Assembly: GCF_051020985.1 (NCBI RefSeq)
Contig: NC_134999.1
Location: 21,335,660-21,399,659 of the forward strand
Reading direction: 5' to 3'
Length of the DNA: 64,000 bases
DNA from: Nomia melanderi
Lineage: Eukaryota; Arthropoda; Insecta; Hymenoptera; Halictidae
Part shown: positions 46,977-58,753 of the stretch, piece by piece
Layout: each line of letters opens with the position of its first letter
Numbering within the stretch: position 1 is the stretch's first letter
Made by a program: the position numbers and the translations under genes
Notes under the pieces: model-generated
What the model saw: only the letters and a program-made list of their open reading frames with translations
The model's database searches: none
Told to the model about the DNA's origin: nothing

Positions 46977-48184
46977 AGTACAATGAAACTTTTCGTATAA
47001 GTGGTCACTATTAACAACGCCGATAGCAGGTCCAACCGTAAACTTTTATCGTTAGTTTTGCAGTCTTGTCAGGTCGATTGCAAAACCAGAGTTTTGATTT
47101 GAAAGTCGTGTTATAAATAGTGACTATATAGAGATAATTACTAGACTTACAAAATAAGGGTCCGAAAGATCTTGTTAGAGTTATATGTAATTATATTGTA
47201 TACATTGAAAATAAATTTGTTAAGACTCTGAAGAGAACTCGGTGCTCTCGACTTGACGACGATAATCCCTAATTAGTTTCTGGTCTTGGGAAAGTGAAGG
47301 AGACGGTAAATGTTTTTATGACCCTAATGTGCTTTGCAGCATTATTAATATAATTTAATTGTATCTGTTCGCTGCATGTACAAATACATACAAGATACAC
47401 TGACAAAGATATTTTTTTTTTAAATAAACATTATCAAATGATTACTATGGTTTTTCCTTCATTTATCCATTAATGTATCCCGGGTAGAGGTGGGCATCAA
47501 ATGATACAAGTATGAAAAAAGATATAACCGTTGTTATTTACAGCCATTTCAATAGATACGTTGGGATGAAAAAAAACGATGTAACTTTAATTCGATATAG
47601 TTCGTTTGAATACAAAACAAGAAGCTTCGTTTCTATTCCACTGGCAGGAAGTCTTTTAATACGATTAGAGAAAAAGAAATTGAATTCATCGCGGTATTAC
47701 CGGTTCCCAGAACAGCCAACTTTATGCATTGATAGAAATAACTCGTCGCAACTTATGTTGTTTTTCTACCATTATTGATGTAATAATTTATCTGTATTTA
47801 TACTTAAGTTAATGCAAAATTAGGCTAACATTATTGTCGCTATAAAATATAAGATAAAATGAAAATCCAACGTATTTTTTTCTTCGATGCGAGAAAAGGC
47901 GGGCTTTGAGGTAACACCTGCGCTTGAATGTATTTGTAGTTACATCAACAAAAGTTTGCATTGGCTGAGAAAGACACGACTCCTTACGGAATGACCCGAA
48001 CACCGAACTTTCAAACGTATTTATCAATATGGCGAACCGTGGTTTGAATTTGATCGTTACCTGACGGCGCATTGTGAAGTTTGTATAACACATGTGATAT
48101 TTAATCATTTACGGGATATATTTGAGCTTTCGAACTGAGAATTATATATCGACTAGCCTTGGATTTCATTTCTATAACTTCACT
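46977..48184. promoter_or_regulatory. RSRC2 3' UTR and Cdk1 promoter region
   Basis: The left part is the RSRC2 3' UTR, with AATAAA at 47210-47215. The right part should hold the Cdk1 promoter: a GGCGGGC box in an E2F-like setting (AAAAGGCGGGC, about 47893-47903) and a TTTGAA element at 48053-48058. The latter has the sequence of the CHR motif that controls G2/M genes in vertebrates. An 88-codon ORF at 47512-47778 shows no features and is not called. Confidence 0.4.
47210..47215 (+). promoter_or_regulatory. candidate poly(A) signal of RSRC2
   Basis: AATAAA 234 bases after the RSRC2 stop codon, in a T-rich context. Confidence 0.5.
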
Positions 48185-49636
48185 ATGGAGAATTTCGTAA
48201 AAATCGAAAAAATTGGCGAAGGTAATTTGACGATGTTTTCTCTGCGAATCACGATTTCCTATTTAATACCTATTTCATCGAGTTTCGAACATTTTCCCAT
48301 TGATAATTAGAAAATTTCATTAATCATTATTCTGGCAAAGTTTTGGTAGATCGATCATTTATTTACCATAATATATATATAATGGATCGCAAACGTGCTA
48401 TTGAAACTATGTTTCTGACCGAGGTTATTGAATGCTGAATAGTTTGGAAGTTGATACTACCAAAGACTTCCTATGGTTTTATATGATAATGATTCATGAG
48501 CGTATGCTGATTATATATTAACATTTATTAGCATTACATACTTATTTGTGTATTCTCAGAAAGTATGATAAGGTATACAGTGAAGGCTTTTACAGGAACT
48601 TATGGTGTAGTTTATAAGGGAAAGCACAAAAAGACAGGGGAAATTGTAGCTATGAAAAAGATTCGTTTGGAAAACGATGATGAAGGAATACCATCAACGG
48701 CGATTCGTGAAATCTCATTGCTCAAAGAATTATTGAATCCTAATATTGTCAGACTAATGGACGTATTGATGGAAGAAACTAAATTATATCTTATTTTTGA
48801 ATACCTTACAATGGATCTGAAAAAGTATATGGATAGTTTAGGTACTGGAAAGCTGTTGGAACCAAAAGTTGTTAAATCTTATTTGTATCAGGTCAGACAG
48901 TATAACAATACTTGTATCTTGTAAAAGATGAATTACTACTGTATTAAACTCATATAGCAGAATTTTTATATATATCGATTAAATTTGATTTTAGATTACA
49001 CGTGCTATATTGTTCTGTCATAAACGTAGAATACTACATCGTGATTTAAAACCACAAAATTTACTGATTGATAAGTCAGGTGTCATCAAGGTAGCTGATT
49101 TTGGTCTTGGAAGAGCATTTGGTATACCAGTCAGAATATATACACACGAAGTAGTTACTTTATGGTACAGAGCACCAGAAATACTTCTTGGTGCCAGCAG
49201 ATACTCATGTGCTATCGATATATGGAGTATAGGATGCATATTTGCTGAAATGTCTACAAAGAAGCCATTATTTCAAGGAGACAGTGAAATTGATCAGTTA
49301 TTCAGAATATTTCGGTATGATGTAGTCAATAAATTATATTTCAATACAGTGTGCAATAGTAATTAATGATAACAATTATTCTGTAGGATACTAAGGACAC
49401 CCACTGAGGAAATATGGCCTGGTGTAACACAGTTATCAGATTATAAGGCCACATTTCCAAATTGGATAACTAATAATTTGGAATCACAAGTTAAAACATT
49501 AGACACTGATGGACTTGATCTTTTGCAAGCAATGCTTGTCTATGATCCAGCGTATAGAATATCTGCTCGAGCTGCATTGCAGCATCCTTATTTTAAAGAT
49601 TTGGATTTATCTAAACTGCCATCAGCTCCAAATTAA
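48185..49636 (+). CDS. Cdk1: Cdk1 (Cdc2), mitotic cyclin-dependent kinase
   Basis: Four exons close in phase to 300 aa: 48185-48221, 48596-48891, 48995-49314 and 49387-49636. The glycine loop GEGTYG carries the inhibitory sites Thr14 and Tyr15. Lys33 (AMKK) is the catalytic lysine, and the cyclin-binding helix is the exact PSTAIRE at 45-51. Catalytic HRDLKPQN, the DFG motif in DFGLGRAFGIPVRIYTHEVV (with the activating Thr in YTHE) and WYRAPEILLG follow. These are diagnostic of Cdk1 rather than Cdk2. It partners cyclins A and B to drive entry into mitosis; Wee1/Myt1 and Cdc25 act on Thr14/Tyr15. The first intron splits the glycine loop. No intact residue of importance is missing. A poly(A) signal candidate is at 50241-50246. 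Confidence 0.97.
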
Positions 49637-52030
49637 TGAGCTACTATCGGAAGGTTAAATGTATATTGCTCAGATTATGACATTTTAATTGTGTGACTAT
49701 GTAGAGAATACGTCTCAGAGTATCCAGATAAGTTAATTTATTCGGGCATAAGAACGATTTATAAATTTTTGTTTTATGACTTTATTTCTCAAATGGGGAA
49801 AAATTCCTGAAAGGAATATTTATTTCATATTGCCCTACAGTTACGTTTTGATAAAATTCCGAGTGAAGGTTTCTAGAAAGGAACAACTATGTCATGATAA
49901 AAATACCAGCAGCTTGAGACTTTAACGAGTCACCATTATCGTACAAAAATGCACAAAGGCACACAAGAATGCAGGATAACATGACGATATTATCTATTTA
50001 TTAGCACTTACTTTAACGTATTACTTACAATTATCATTTATTAAGTTAAATTAAGCTCTTATCGAGTGCCTTTAGGTACTATTTTATCACACAGCAAAGG
50101 GGTGAGTTGTATTTTCACATCCTGATTTTATCAGAAATTGCTTGTAACTTAATTTTAAAGAAATCGCTACTGCCACGTGTACATATCACTACAAAATTTC
50201 ACAGTCTTGTTGAAATATATCTTTTGTACTTTTAATCTCAAATAAACGACGAAATGTTTTAATACGAAGATGTTTCTCGATGTCGTTGTTTTTACAAACC
50301 TCGACATTTATACCATGATGCTATTAATGTATTCGCTGCATAAGACAGTGTGCCATTGTATCAGCGATTTATTCGACACTATAATGTTTTCTCTTATCTT
50401 GTAACGTGAAAATTAATTTACGTTAATACGGTTAAGGAAAGGAAACCGATCGTGGTATTACTGCTTCTTGGAACAACCAACTCGATTCATTTGTGGACGA
50501 AGATGACTCACTGCGTGCAGCGCTGTAGAAAAAATAGTTGGTACCCGCGTCTTAATTTTTTCTTTTTGGATCAGTGAAAGTATCTATTTCGGATGGCCTT
50601 AAAACTCGGTGAAGTTAGAAATTTTCATTTCATTTTCTACAAGCTAGAGATTACCTGATAATAAAATGTATTTAGATCGTTAGATATGTATATTCATTTA
50701 ATGTTATTTATTAATTACACTTGCAATTTCAGTTAGACAAAGAAGTAGGAGACCAAGCTAGGATACTTCTGTTTATATATGGACGCTAATTAATTTTTGT
50801 AACGAAGAAATTTTTGAAAGTAAGCTGTACTTGTTATACCTTTCATTCTCACGCGACTTTATTTTTTAGCGAATGACACCATGAAATAGTTTGTATAAAA
50901 AGGGAATTGGGAAAATGATTCAATTTTTCCAGTTTCCTTAAGAATACCGTGTTTACTCGGCACTGTAACGGTCTATTCAAAGCGTGCGTGACTCGCAATT
51001 GGATTTAGAGTGGGGAACGTCTCATAAAATCCTCCATTCAGCATAGTGTTTACAGTACCAGTTCAGAGATTGACAACGCCACTTCACCGTGAGTAGACTT
51101 TCTTCGCTGCCTTAGCATTTTTAACAGACCGATAGATTCCGATTTCCTTTCTCATTCACCTTAATTTCTAAACATGTAAACCATTCAATGACTTCAATAA
51201 TTAAACGTATGTGTTTCTGTGCAGTCCAAGACTCTTCCCGAGAACAACAGCTTATATCACTGAAACGTTTCCCGTACGATTTATTACACGGTAAACGAAT
51301 TACATTTCGATTTAAATATATTCCGGAGAGTCGTTTAAATTATAGTATTTCATTAAGGAAAGCGTAGCAGTTGAAAATAATGGTACTTCCTGTCGTCGTC
51401 GTCTCGTGAAAAAATGAATAATTCCTCGGAGAAAGCAAATTATCCCGGGAACACTTCGCTGAAAGAAGCGACGCGAGACACCGAGATGTGATATCCGTTA
51501 GTTATATAAAGATGAAATACTATGTACTTATGTAGCTCCACATCTTCCGCTAGATTCATTGCGTATCGCTGATACACAAGAGTACATTGTCTCTGTATTA
51601 GTCACGATAACCATGCATTAAGTTTTTTTGATAAACCAGGAAAAGAGCAAGGTCACTGGTCTTGATACTCTAACCCGGCGCGTCGCTCGCTCTGCTTTTT
51701 TTCCTTAGTAGAAGGACAATGGGATATGTGTCCCACCGGATGTCCAAGAAAATTTTTTGCTCGCCGCTTTTGTATTAAGGGAATGAGTCATAACGTAACG
51801 TGTACTTACAAGAAATTTCATGTCGTTCTGAACAATTGTTCACGTCTTCCACGTACTTAACAAAAACGTTTCATTGGAAGTGATGTCTCGAGTGGGTATC
51901 TATCTGTATCATTTATTCGCAACGTTCAATAAACGGGAATAAAAGGAATTCTCTGAAAAAGCTCCGTTAATAAATCATTACGTTTAACGGGCTACAGTTG
52001 CTTCTTCGTCTAACGCGAATTTATTTCCAG
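49637..52030. promoter_or_regulatory. Cdk1 3' UTR, lipocalin promoter and 5' noncoding exon
   Basis: The first part is Cdk1 3' UTR, up to a candidate AATAAA at 50241-50246. A TATA box (TATAAAAA, 50894-50901) precedes a likely lipocalin start site near 50925, and a donor CACC|GTGAGT ends the noncoding exon at 51088. The 942-base intron 51089-52030 then joins to an acceptor placed exactly before the lipocalin ATG. No other gene was seen. Confidence 0.5.
50894..50901 (+). promoter_or_regulatory. TATA box of the lipocalin gene
   Basis: TATAAAAA with a GC-poor upstream flank, about 160-195 bases before the likely first donor (51088/51089), in the right orientation. The call is based on motif and spacing. 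Confidence 0.4.
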
Positions 52031-53320
52031 ATGAGGGCGTTATCTTTGTTCCTGTTGCTGGCGGGATGCTTCGCGTTGACCAGGGCCCACTCGTACCACA
52101 TGGGCGAGTGTCCCCTAGTGGAACCGATGCAAGGATTTCAAATGAACAGAGTAAGTTGAGCACCGAAGCTGCGAGTTCAGCGTGAATGCTCGGAATTAAT
52201 CTTAATTCGGGAATTTTTAGTTCCTGGGGATTTGGTACGTGATACAAAAAACATCCACTGCAAGCAAATGCATCACTTACAACTACACTCGCGGAGAGGA
52301 GCCGGGCGAGTACGTTATTACGCAAGATTCTGATCATCCTGTATTAGGTGAGATTAAGAAACGATCAACACAATTAGATTACCGTTAAGGAAGCCTGAAA
52401 TCGTATCGTCGAGGTGTTTTCGTATTGAACGACGACGATGTTGCGAGACGAGCAAGGTTTTCCTTTATAATAGTAATCATGGGTTGCTTATATATATTAC
52501 TGGAAGCTTTTGAATTAATAAAGGAGAACGTTGGGTGTCATCGGGTCTCATAAAAGCATGTCAATAGGATAACTACCTGGCAAATGGGATGAATTATCCG
52601 TAATAAAGCGATGTCTCTGTGCGCAGGTCTTACACCATTGAAGCACGAGTACCATTACACCGGCGGATTGTCCGTTCCGGAACCAAGTATCCCAGCCCGA
52701 ATGCAAGTTCGTTTTCCTCTAAGTAAGTATTATAATTCAGTCGTATCGGTATTGACCGTCAACTACTCGAACTTCTTTCGGAAGCCTTTCGTTATCGAAG
52801 GAAATATCCGACTTATTCCTACCGTATCGCTAATACCAGTTGTCTTTAAGGTGTAGCCGGGAGCGCGTCCCACGTGATCTTCTCCACCGACTACGAGAAC
52901 TACGCGGGTGTCTTCACGTGTCAGAAGATAGCGTTCGCCCATCGACTGAGCGCGACTATTCTTTCTAGACATCGGGAATTGGACAAGAGCTACGTGGACA
53001 AGATACGACAGAAACTGAGCAACTTCGGCGTCGATCCTTACGACCTCAGTATCATTTCTCAGGCCGGATGCCCGAAAGGTAACAACACTTTGGACATCAA
53101 CGTTGATCCTAACACCTTCACAGCGGAAAGCTTGGGCAACGCGGTCCGCAAAGCCGGCGAGAAATTGGGCGACGGAGTTCAATGGGTGGCCAACGCGGGA
53201 AGCAAAGTTTACCATAAGCTGGCCGGAAGCGAAGAAAAGAGCACGTCCAAACCGGAGGCGAACACTAGGGCCGCTATCAGCGGAGTATTCGAAACGAACG
53301 AAGTCGAATGGATCCCTTAA
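52031..53320 (+). CDS. secreted lipocalin, Karl/apolipoprotein D-like
   Basis: Four coding exons: 52031-52150, 52221-52347, 52627-52722 and 52851-53320 (270 aa). Exon 4 could instead start at 52857, losing two residues, because two in-frame acceptors lie six bases apart. The ATG follows directly after the splice acceptor TTATTTCCAG. A signal peptide occupies about residues 1-19 (LFLLLAGCFALTRA). The lipocalin GxW motif is FLGIWYVIQKT (about 41-51), and the second motif region contains FSTDYENYAGVFTC. Four to six Cys would make the usual disulphides. Lipocalins are extracellular beta-barrels carrying small hydrophobic ligands. The last 75 or so residues form a hydrophilic helical extension (AVRKAGEKLGDGVQWVANAG) beyond the roughly 190 residues typical of ApoD. 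Fly Karl is the closest type I recall. Poly(A) signal candidate 53587-53592. Confidence 0.85.
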
Positions 53321-56300
53321 ACGTTAGGTTTCAAACATTTCTTTTCACTATTTTAATCCTGACGAGTTTTATTACGTTCCCACGTTGACCGGTTTACGAG
53401 CATCGAAATCCTTGCAAGACGCTGTTAATTGTCACGTTCGCATTCGATTATATTAATGAACAGCTTAGCGATAGATCTAGAATGAGAACGAAAGACTACA
53501 TAATCGATAGACTCATATTTTCACATCGATGACCACACCAAGACGAACTGACCGGAAATCGACGGTATTTATGAGTTTTAAGGCGAAATAAAATCTTTCT
53601 TTTGCATATTAGTGCGTTACGCTCTTTTTTTAATACCTATGAAACAACGATCCATGTCTAACATGTTTCCTTGCCGAACAGTTTCTTCAGAGAATCTCTC
53701 TCCTTAATATCCCGTCGAACATTTTCACTGATATCACCAATAAAATCTGTACTGTTGCCCGTTATTCGTAAAATGAAAAAGGGACGGACGTAACGTCGCC
53801 GACCAGGTCCCGCGCGGTGTTGAAATTAATCCAATCTATTTACAGCGGCGAGTTATACGTTCTACGGTTATAAACATGCGGCGTATCACGTGATTTAGAA
53901 TCTCCCCAATGTAACGCATCTGGATCATGGGTTCATATATCTATGCCCCTGAATATTAGTATCCTGACGATCCGTTTCAACGATCAGTCTCACAGCGGCC
54001 GTGGCGGAGAGACAAAGCCAAGATCCGCGGTAGAACAGTCAACGACATCGAACCCTGCGCGACGTCCTCGAGTTCGCGATCCCGTGCAAGGATATCGGTC
54101 GCCGCTGCTAACAGGAAACTACGTCGATTCAGATAACGATTCACCAAGGTACGCTTCACCGCGTTTTCCTCTTTCTACTTAAATAATACCTTGCCCCTAG
54201 ACGTACACCCACGGAATACGGAAATGCTGCGCCGAATTCCGAACACGTATCCTCGCGAGCATACATTAGTCCTTACAAATTTCCGTCAGCGGTACACGCG
54301 GAGAATCGGTGAATAATCGGCTCCGAAACTGTGCGAACGCGGCTCGGAGAACATCGAAGAAGCGGTGACTTTATCCGCGACAGAGCGCGCGTCTCTTTTG
54401 TTGCTACAGTGGAAGGATCATGCTCTCACTTTAAACGGAAACTTCGGTTCTTCGTTTTCCTAACAGATTCAAACCGATTATCCTTTTAGATTCTTTTAGA
54501 CATCGACTACTTGTTGTACAACCACTCCCTGGTACAATACCGAGCCGAATATTCCGGTTGATTCGAGAGCGAGAATCAAGCCTGCCGATAATTCCGTCGT
54601 CCCGGAACGTCGAGGACGAACGCAGGAGCATCGCGGAAAGGCGATCACGTACTCGTGGACGGTTGTTGCGCACTGCAGCAGCCCGAGCCGCGTTGCGGTT
54701 GTCGGGGGGTGCGCAGAAGGCGCGAGGGCGGCGGTGCTCAGCTGGCAGACCCGTCCACCTCGGTCCTCCTTTCAGTTCGCCCCGTGTTATTTCTCCGGGA
54801 CTCTTGCGCGCGAAAGCGACGCTTCTCGACGCTTGGTTCCCGGACCGATTCCTAGATCGATCACCGCCCGGAAAGTCGCGGGACGAACGCAGCAATCCCG
54901 CTTGATAGCCTCGAGAAGCCCAGTATCCTTCGGTGCACCATCGACACACCGTCTACGCACCGTCTACGGCAGCGCGCGTGCACGAGTCTCTCGCAGGGTA
55001 AATCGATCGATTCCTGGCAGCGTGTCCGGGAACGTGTCGCGACTAGCGGCGATTTTCGACGATCGTTTCAGACGTGAGCTTCCCGATAATTTGCTAATTT
55101 CGCGACACCTCGTTGCCGCCCCTCTTGGCTGACCCCTCTGGCTTGGGTGCTCGTGTTATTGTTTGTTTGATCTTCGTCGAGGAAACAAACCTACCGATTC
55201 GTCACCTCCGAATGTCCGTAAACTAATTAGACTAATCGTTCGGGAATACGTTTGTTATTGTAATTAGCTAACGAGGCGTCGCGATTAGAGTTCCGACACC
55301 GAATTCCTTTGGAGAATCCTAGAAACGCGTGATCTCGGTTGGAAAATTGAACGTTTCCGATTGAGCGGAACGGTAATGGCTCGCGATGACTGACCCTCGG
55401 AGCAGCGAAGGTGGGTCAGAGTCACCGTGTTGATTCGCCGCGATTAGATAGGGTTGGTCGGTCAATGCGGTTCACAGGTTCAAGAGACAAGTTCGTCAAT
55501 GAGACCCGGTGACCCAGATTCTCGATATCTGCCTCAATTTCGCGGCGACGCGACGTGGGGTGTTCCGCGCGACGGTTTCAGGAACAGCCCCTCCCTTTCA
55601 ACTGGGACACTTCGGTTGACTCGATTCAATTAAATTCCTATCGATCCGACGACGGTGCACGCTTCGCCGTTTCACTCGAATCTCGTCGTCTCCCTTCGGT
55701 TTTTTCCATTCGAGTTTCGAAATACGTCTCCAGGCTTCCGTACAATGGAAACCGTCTCTTTTCTCGTCGATTAAGCAGGTTCAGGTGTTCGCTGTATCAC
55801 ACGTTAACGGGAATCGAATTCCAAATAGGCCGGTGTCTGGAATTTTGTTTCTGTTTCTGCGTACGCGTCACCTGTTGCTCAAAATGGCGCCACGGGGGTC
55901 AAGAACCTGGACGAGACCGTCTCGTTTTTTCAGCGTTGTTCTTTGGAACGGGTCGAAGGATTCTTAATGCTTCTCTAATTTCTGCGTATAAATTAGTGTG
56001 TCTGTTGCTCAAAGTTGCGCAATCGCCGAAGAAACTTAACGATAGGAATCTCATTACTTTCGCAAGTTCCTCTAGGACACCGGAGTTTCCGCGCAGCGAA
56101 ATGTTTGTTTATCTTCTTGAACATCGCCTCTCCGTGTTATTCGTAACGCGGCGCGCAAAGTGAAATTACCGTAATTCGTTCGATGAAATCATAATCCTTC
56201 GTCGTTCGCTCTGATTGGGGTCACCGGTGACCCAGACGGCGTAAACTCGTTCTTTAATAGGTGGATATCGATCTTCCCGAAGGCCGCGCGAAAAATCAAC

Positions 56301-58753
56301 GAATCTCTCGAGATTCGCAAGGTCGTTTTTCCCCTCCGGCACCTATCTCTTCGTCCCCTCGGCCGATCGAGCGTTATTCGCGATTTCAATTCGGAAGGAC
56401 AACCGGTGCGGAGCCTTCGGTGTACCCCGTTCTTTGTTCCTTATCTCCCTGCGACCTTGGCGGACCCGGCCTTGGCGAGATCTTTGAGAACGGTCCCCGG
56501 GAAAGGTGAAGCGATCATCAGTCGCTTCGCGCGCGTCACCGAGTCGTTGCTTCGGGTGTTCCTGCCGTCTCCGTCGATCATTCCGTCGTTGTCATTAGCC
56601 GCTTAACCGTGCCACCGAGTCCTCTTCGTTTCAGTGTGGCCGACGAGCCCGGGACAAGTTAGATGTTCAGTCATCATAAAAAATCAACGAATTTATCGAT
56701 TCTAATTCAAAAAAGCTCTCGCGGGCTGTGCAGTTGAATCAGTCAACGAGTATACACGGCGAACGATAGGCGAACGCACCGGTACCTGCATATATTCGAG
56801 TAAACAACTAAAGCGAAATGAAAAAGAATCGCGCGTTTATCGAAACGAACGAAGTAATTCATCGTTGAAACAGCTAGTATCGCTTCGAGTTCTCTTTTCC
56901 AAGTTTTCCTTTGTGACCCTCCGTCGATCTTCTGCAACGGGATTCCTTGAACGGCGAGGAAATGCTGAGAGCGGCGAAATAATTTTTCAGATAGTTTCCT
57001 AAATCGACCGTAAGTGTTTCCACCTTTTTCATCGTCGGAATGCGCATTATTCCATTGAACGAATGATTTGATAGCGGCAGCAATCCGAGAAAGTATATAA
57101 AGTGTAACCGTAGCGTCCGTGTTAAAACGGAAGGACGGCGCGAACGGTCCTTCGCGGTTTCCCGTAACGCGTTACGCGTTTCTGCGCCGGCGAAAGAACA
57201 GAGGAACGATCTAGGAAATACGAAACGGTATGCAAATGTGTAACGTAAGCATAATGAATCGAGACGCAACCTGCAAGGACGTCGGAGCACCTTGCTGACA
57301 CCGCGGGGATAGTCGAAAGAAAAATTATGCTAATAACGGAATCGTACGGTTCTTCTATTGATGTTGCTTCGATGAATTGATTTTGAAACTCGTCTGCGGG
57401 CGAGGACGACCGCTTGATCGATTTCTTTCTGATCTCGATCTTAATCAATAGTCTTTCGGCTCGACGCGTAGGTTGCCTCTGAAACATTCGATCCGACCCG
57501 GTCGAGGAATTTCTCCTCGATCCTCCATTCATCTGGACTGTTAGTTGGCCAATTAAATCGGGTAATCGAGGGTCCACTGTATATCGTTTTGCAGCAACGA
57601 ACGAATCATTCCACGTGCTTTAATTGATCTACCCCCTATCTAGCTCGTTAAAGCAACCGGAATTCCTGCAGGGCAATCTGTCTCCGGGCCAGCGTTCAAC
57701 GAGGAACGATTAACGACGGATTAAAGAAAGAAAACGTCACGCTGTCCTGTCACGTAACGCAATCAGTGTTCATTAGGCCTCCCGTAATCCTGGATCGCTG
57801 GAACACCCGGCCTCCCCTCGGACCTTCATCGGGGACACTGGATTTCGCGCGTTCACCGCCACGAGACCGTTTTTATGCGTCAACGATTCTTTCGCGGCGA
57901 AGATAAATAGACGTTGTTCTCGATGACGACGGTTAATTGCCGATTAATGCGACGGTTGGCGTGTTAAGTACTATTCGCTGTAAACTTTGGTCAAGGGAGG
58001 ATTTTCTCTCGATGGAAGTCGGAACGGACAAAGTATTTCTTTACTGTGCAAGACTGTACGACGAGATCGGCACGAAAGGAACCGCCGGACAAAGAATGCA
58101 CTGTCAGAAGCCTCGTCGAACGAACATTTTGAATCGACGTCGTTCACGGCGCGCGCCGGTATTGGCTAACAACGATCGGAGCAGAAAACAGTATATTTCA
58201 ATTAGGAAATAGCTGGGTCACCCACCGTGTCGCTTCGCTAATTCAATACCATAAAATTCTCATTAGCTCTCCTCCTGCGCGACACTGTTGCGTTAGCCGA
58301 TCTCGAAGGAAATTTCCTGCTCGCACGGTGTAATTATTCAATCGCGTGTATCTCTGTATTTTTAAGCGAAATGCACTTGTAGCGCCAATAATGTTAGATA
58401 ATATTTGTCTAGTCCACGACGGAGTGGCTTAAACATTGAGTAATGTTTATAAATCGTTGACCCAGTGTCCCCATTGAAGATAACGACGCGTTTGTTGACA
58501 ATCGATCGGGAATTGTTTATTTCCACGGCGGAGCGAGAAAACGAGATGTAAAGCGTGACCTTAGGCGATCGGCGAATGATGTCATTGGCGATCGGCGAGG
58601 CAATAATCGCGTCTAAAACGTTTTAGCGCTGTCCGTCCTCGTCCGCCGCTAATTTAAATATCATCGCACGAGATCGAAGACCCGAGCGGCGTTTCGAAAC
58701 GATCGAAACACTTGTCCAACCGTTGAATTCGCCTTTCGGAATTGAATTTTCAG
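53321..58753. other. 5.4 kb CpG-rich spacer
   Basis: The first part is the lipocalin 3' UTR (AATAAA at 53587-53592). Beyond about 53.8 kb the DNA is CpG-rich and full of overlapping chance ORFs (up to about 200 codons at 55555-56163) with no recognisable domain. It contains several GGGTCA/TGACCC sequences, including the palindrome at 56218-56233. The right end should hold the PLA2 promoter and first noncoding exon, since the PLA2 ATG abuts an acceptor. I see no RNA gene. Confidence 0.5.
56218..56233. repeat. 16-base palindrome GGGTCACCGGTGACCC (second copy)
   Basis: The core of the 18-base palindrome at 21974-21991 recurs here, 34 kb away, in an unrelated spacer. Thirteen bases of its right half (CCGGTGACCCAGA) also occur at 55506-55518. 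Confidence 0.75.

Noticed and set aside
47512..47778. 88-codon ORF upstream of Cdk1
   Set aside because: AT-rich with no similarity to anything I know; lies between a 3' UTR and a promoter.
54431..54949. 172-codon minus-strand ORF with competing ORFs on the other strand
   Set aside because: Three frames are open over the same bases, which indicates composition rather than coding.
55555..56163. 202-codon ORF in the CpG-rich spacer
   Set aside because: Longest of the chance ORFs, but no domain, signal peptide or ATG context supports it and no neighbouring exon joins it.
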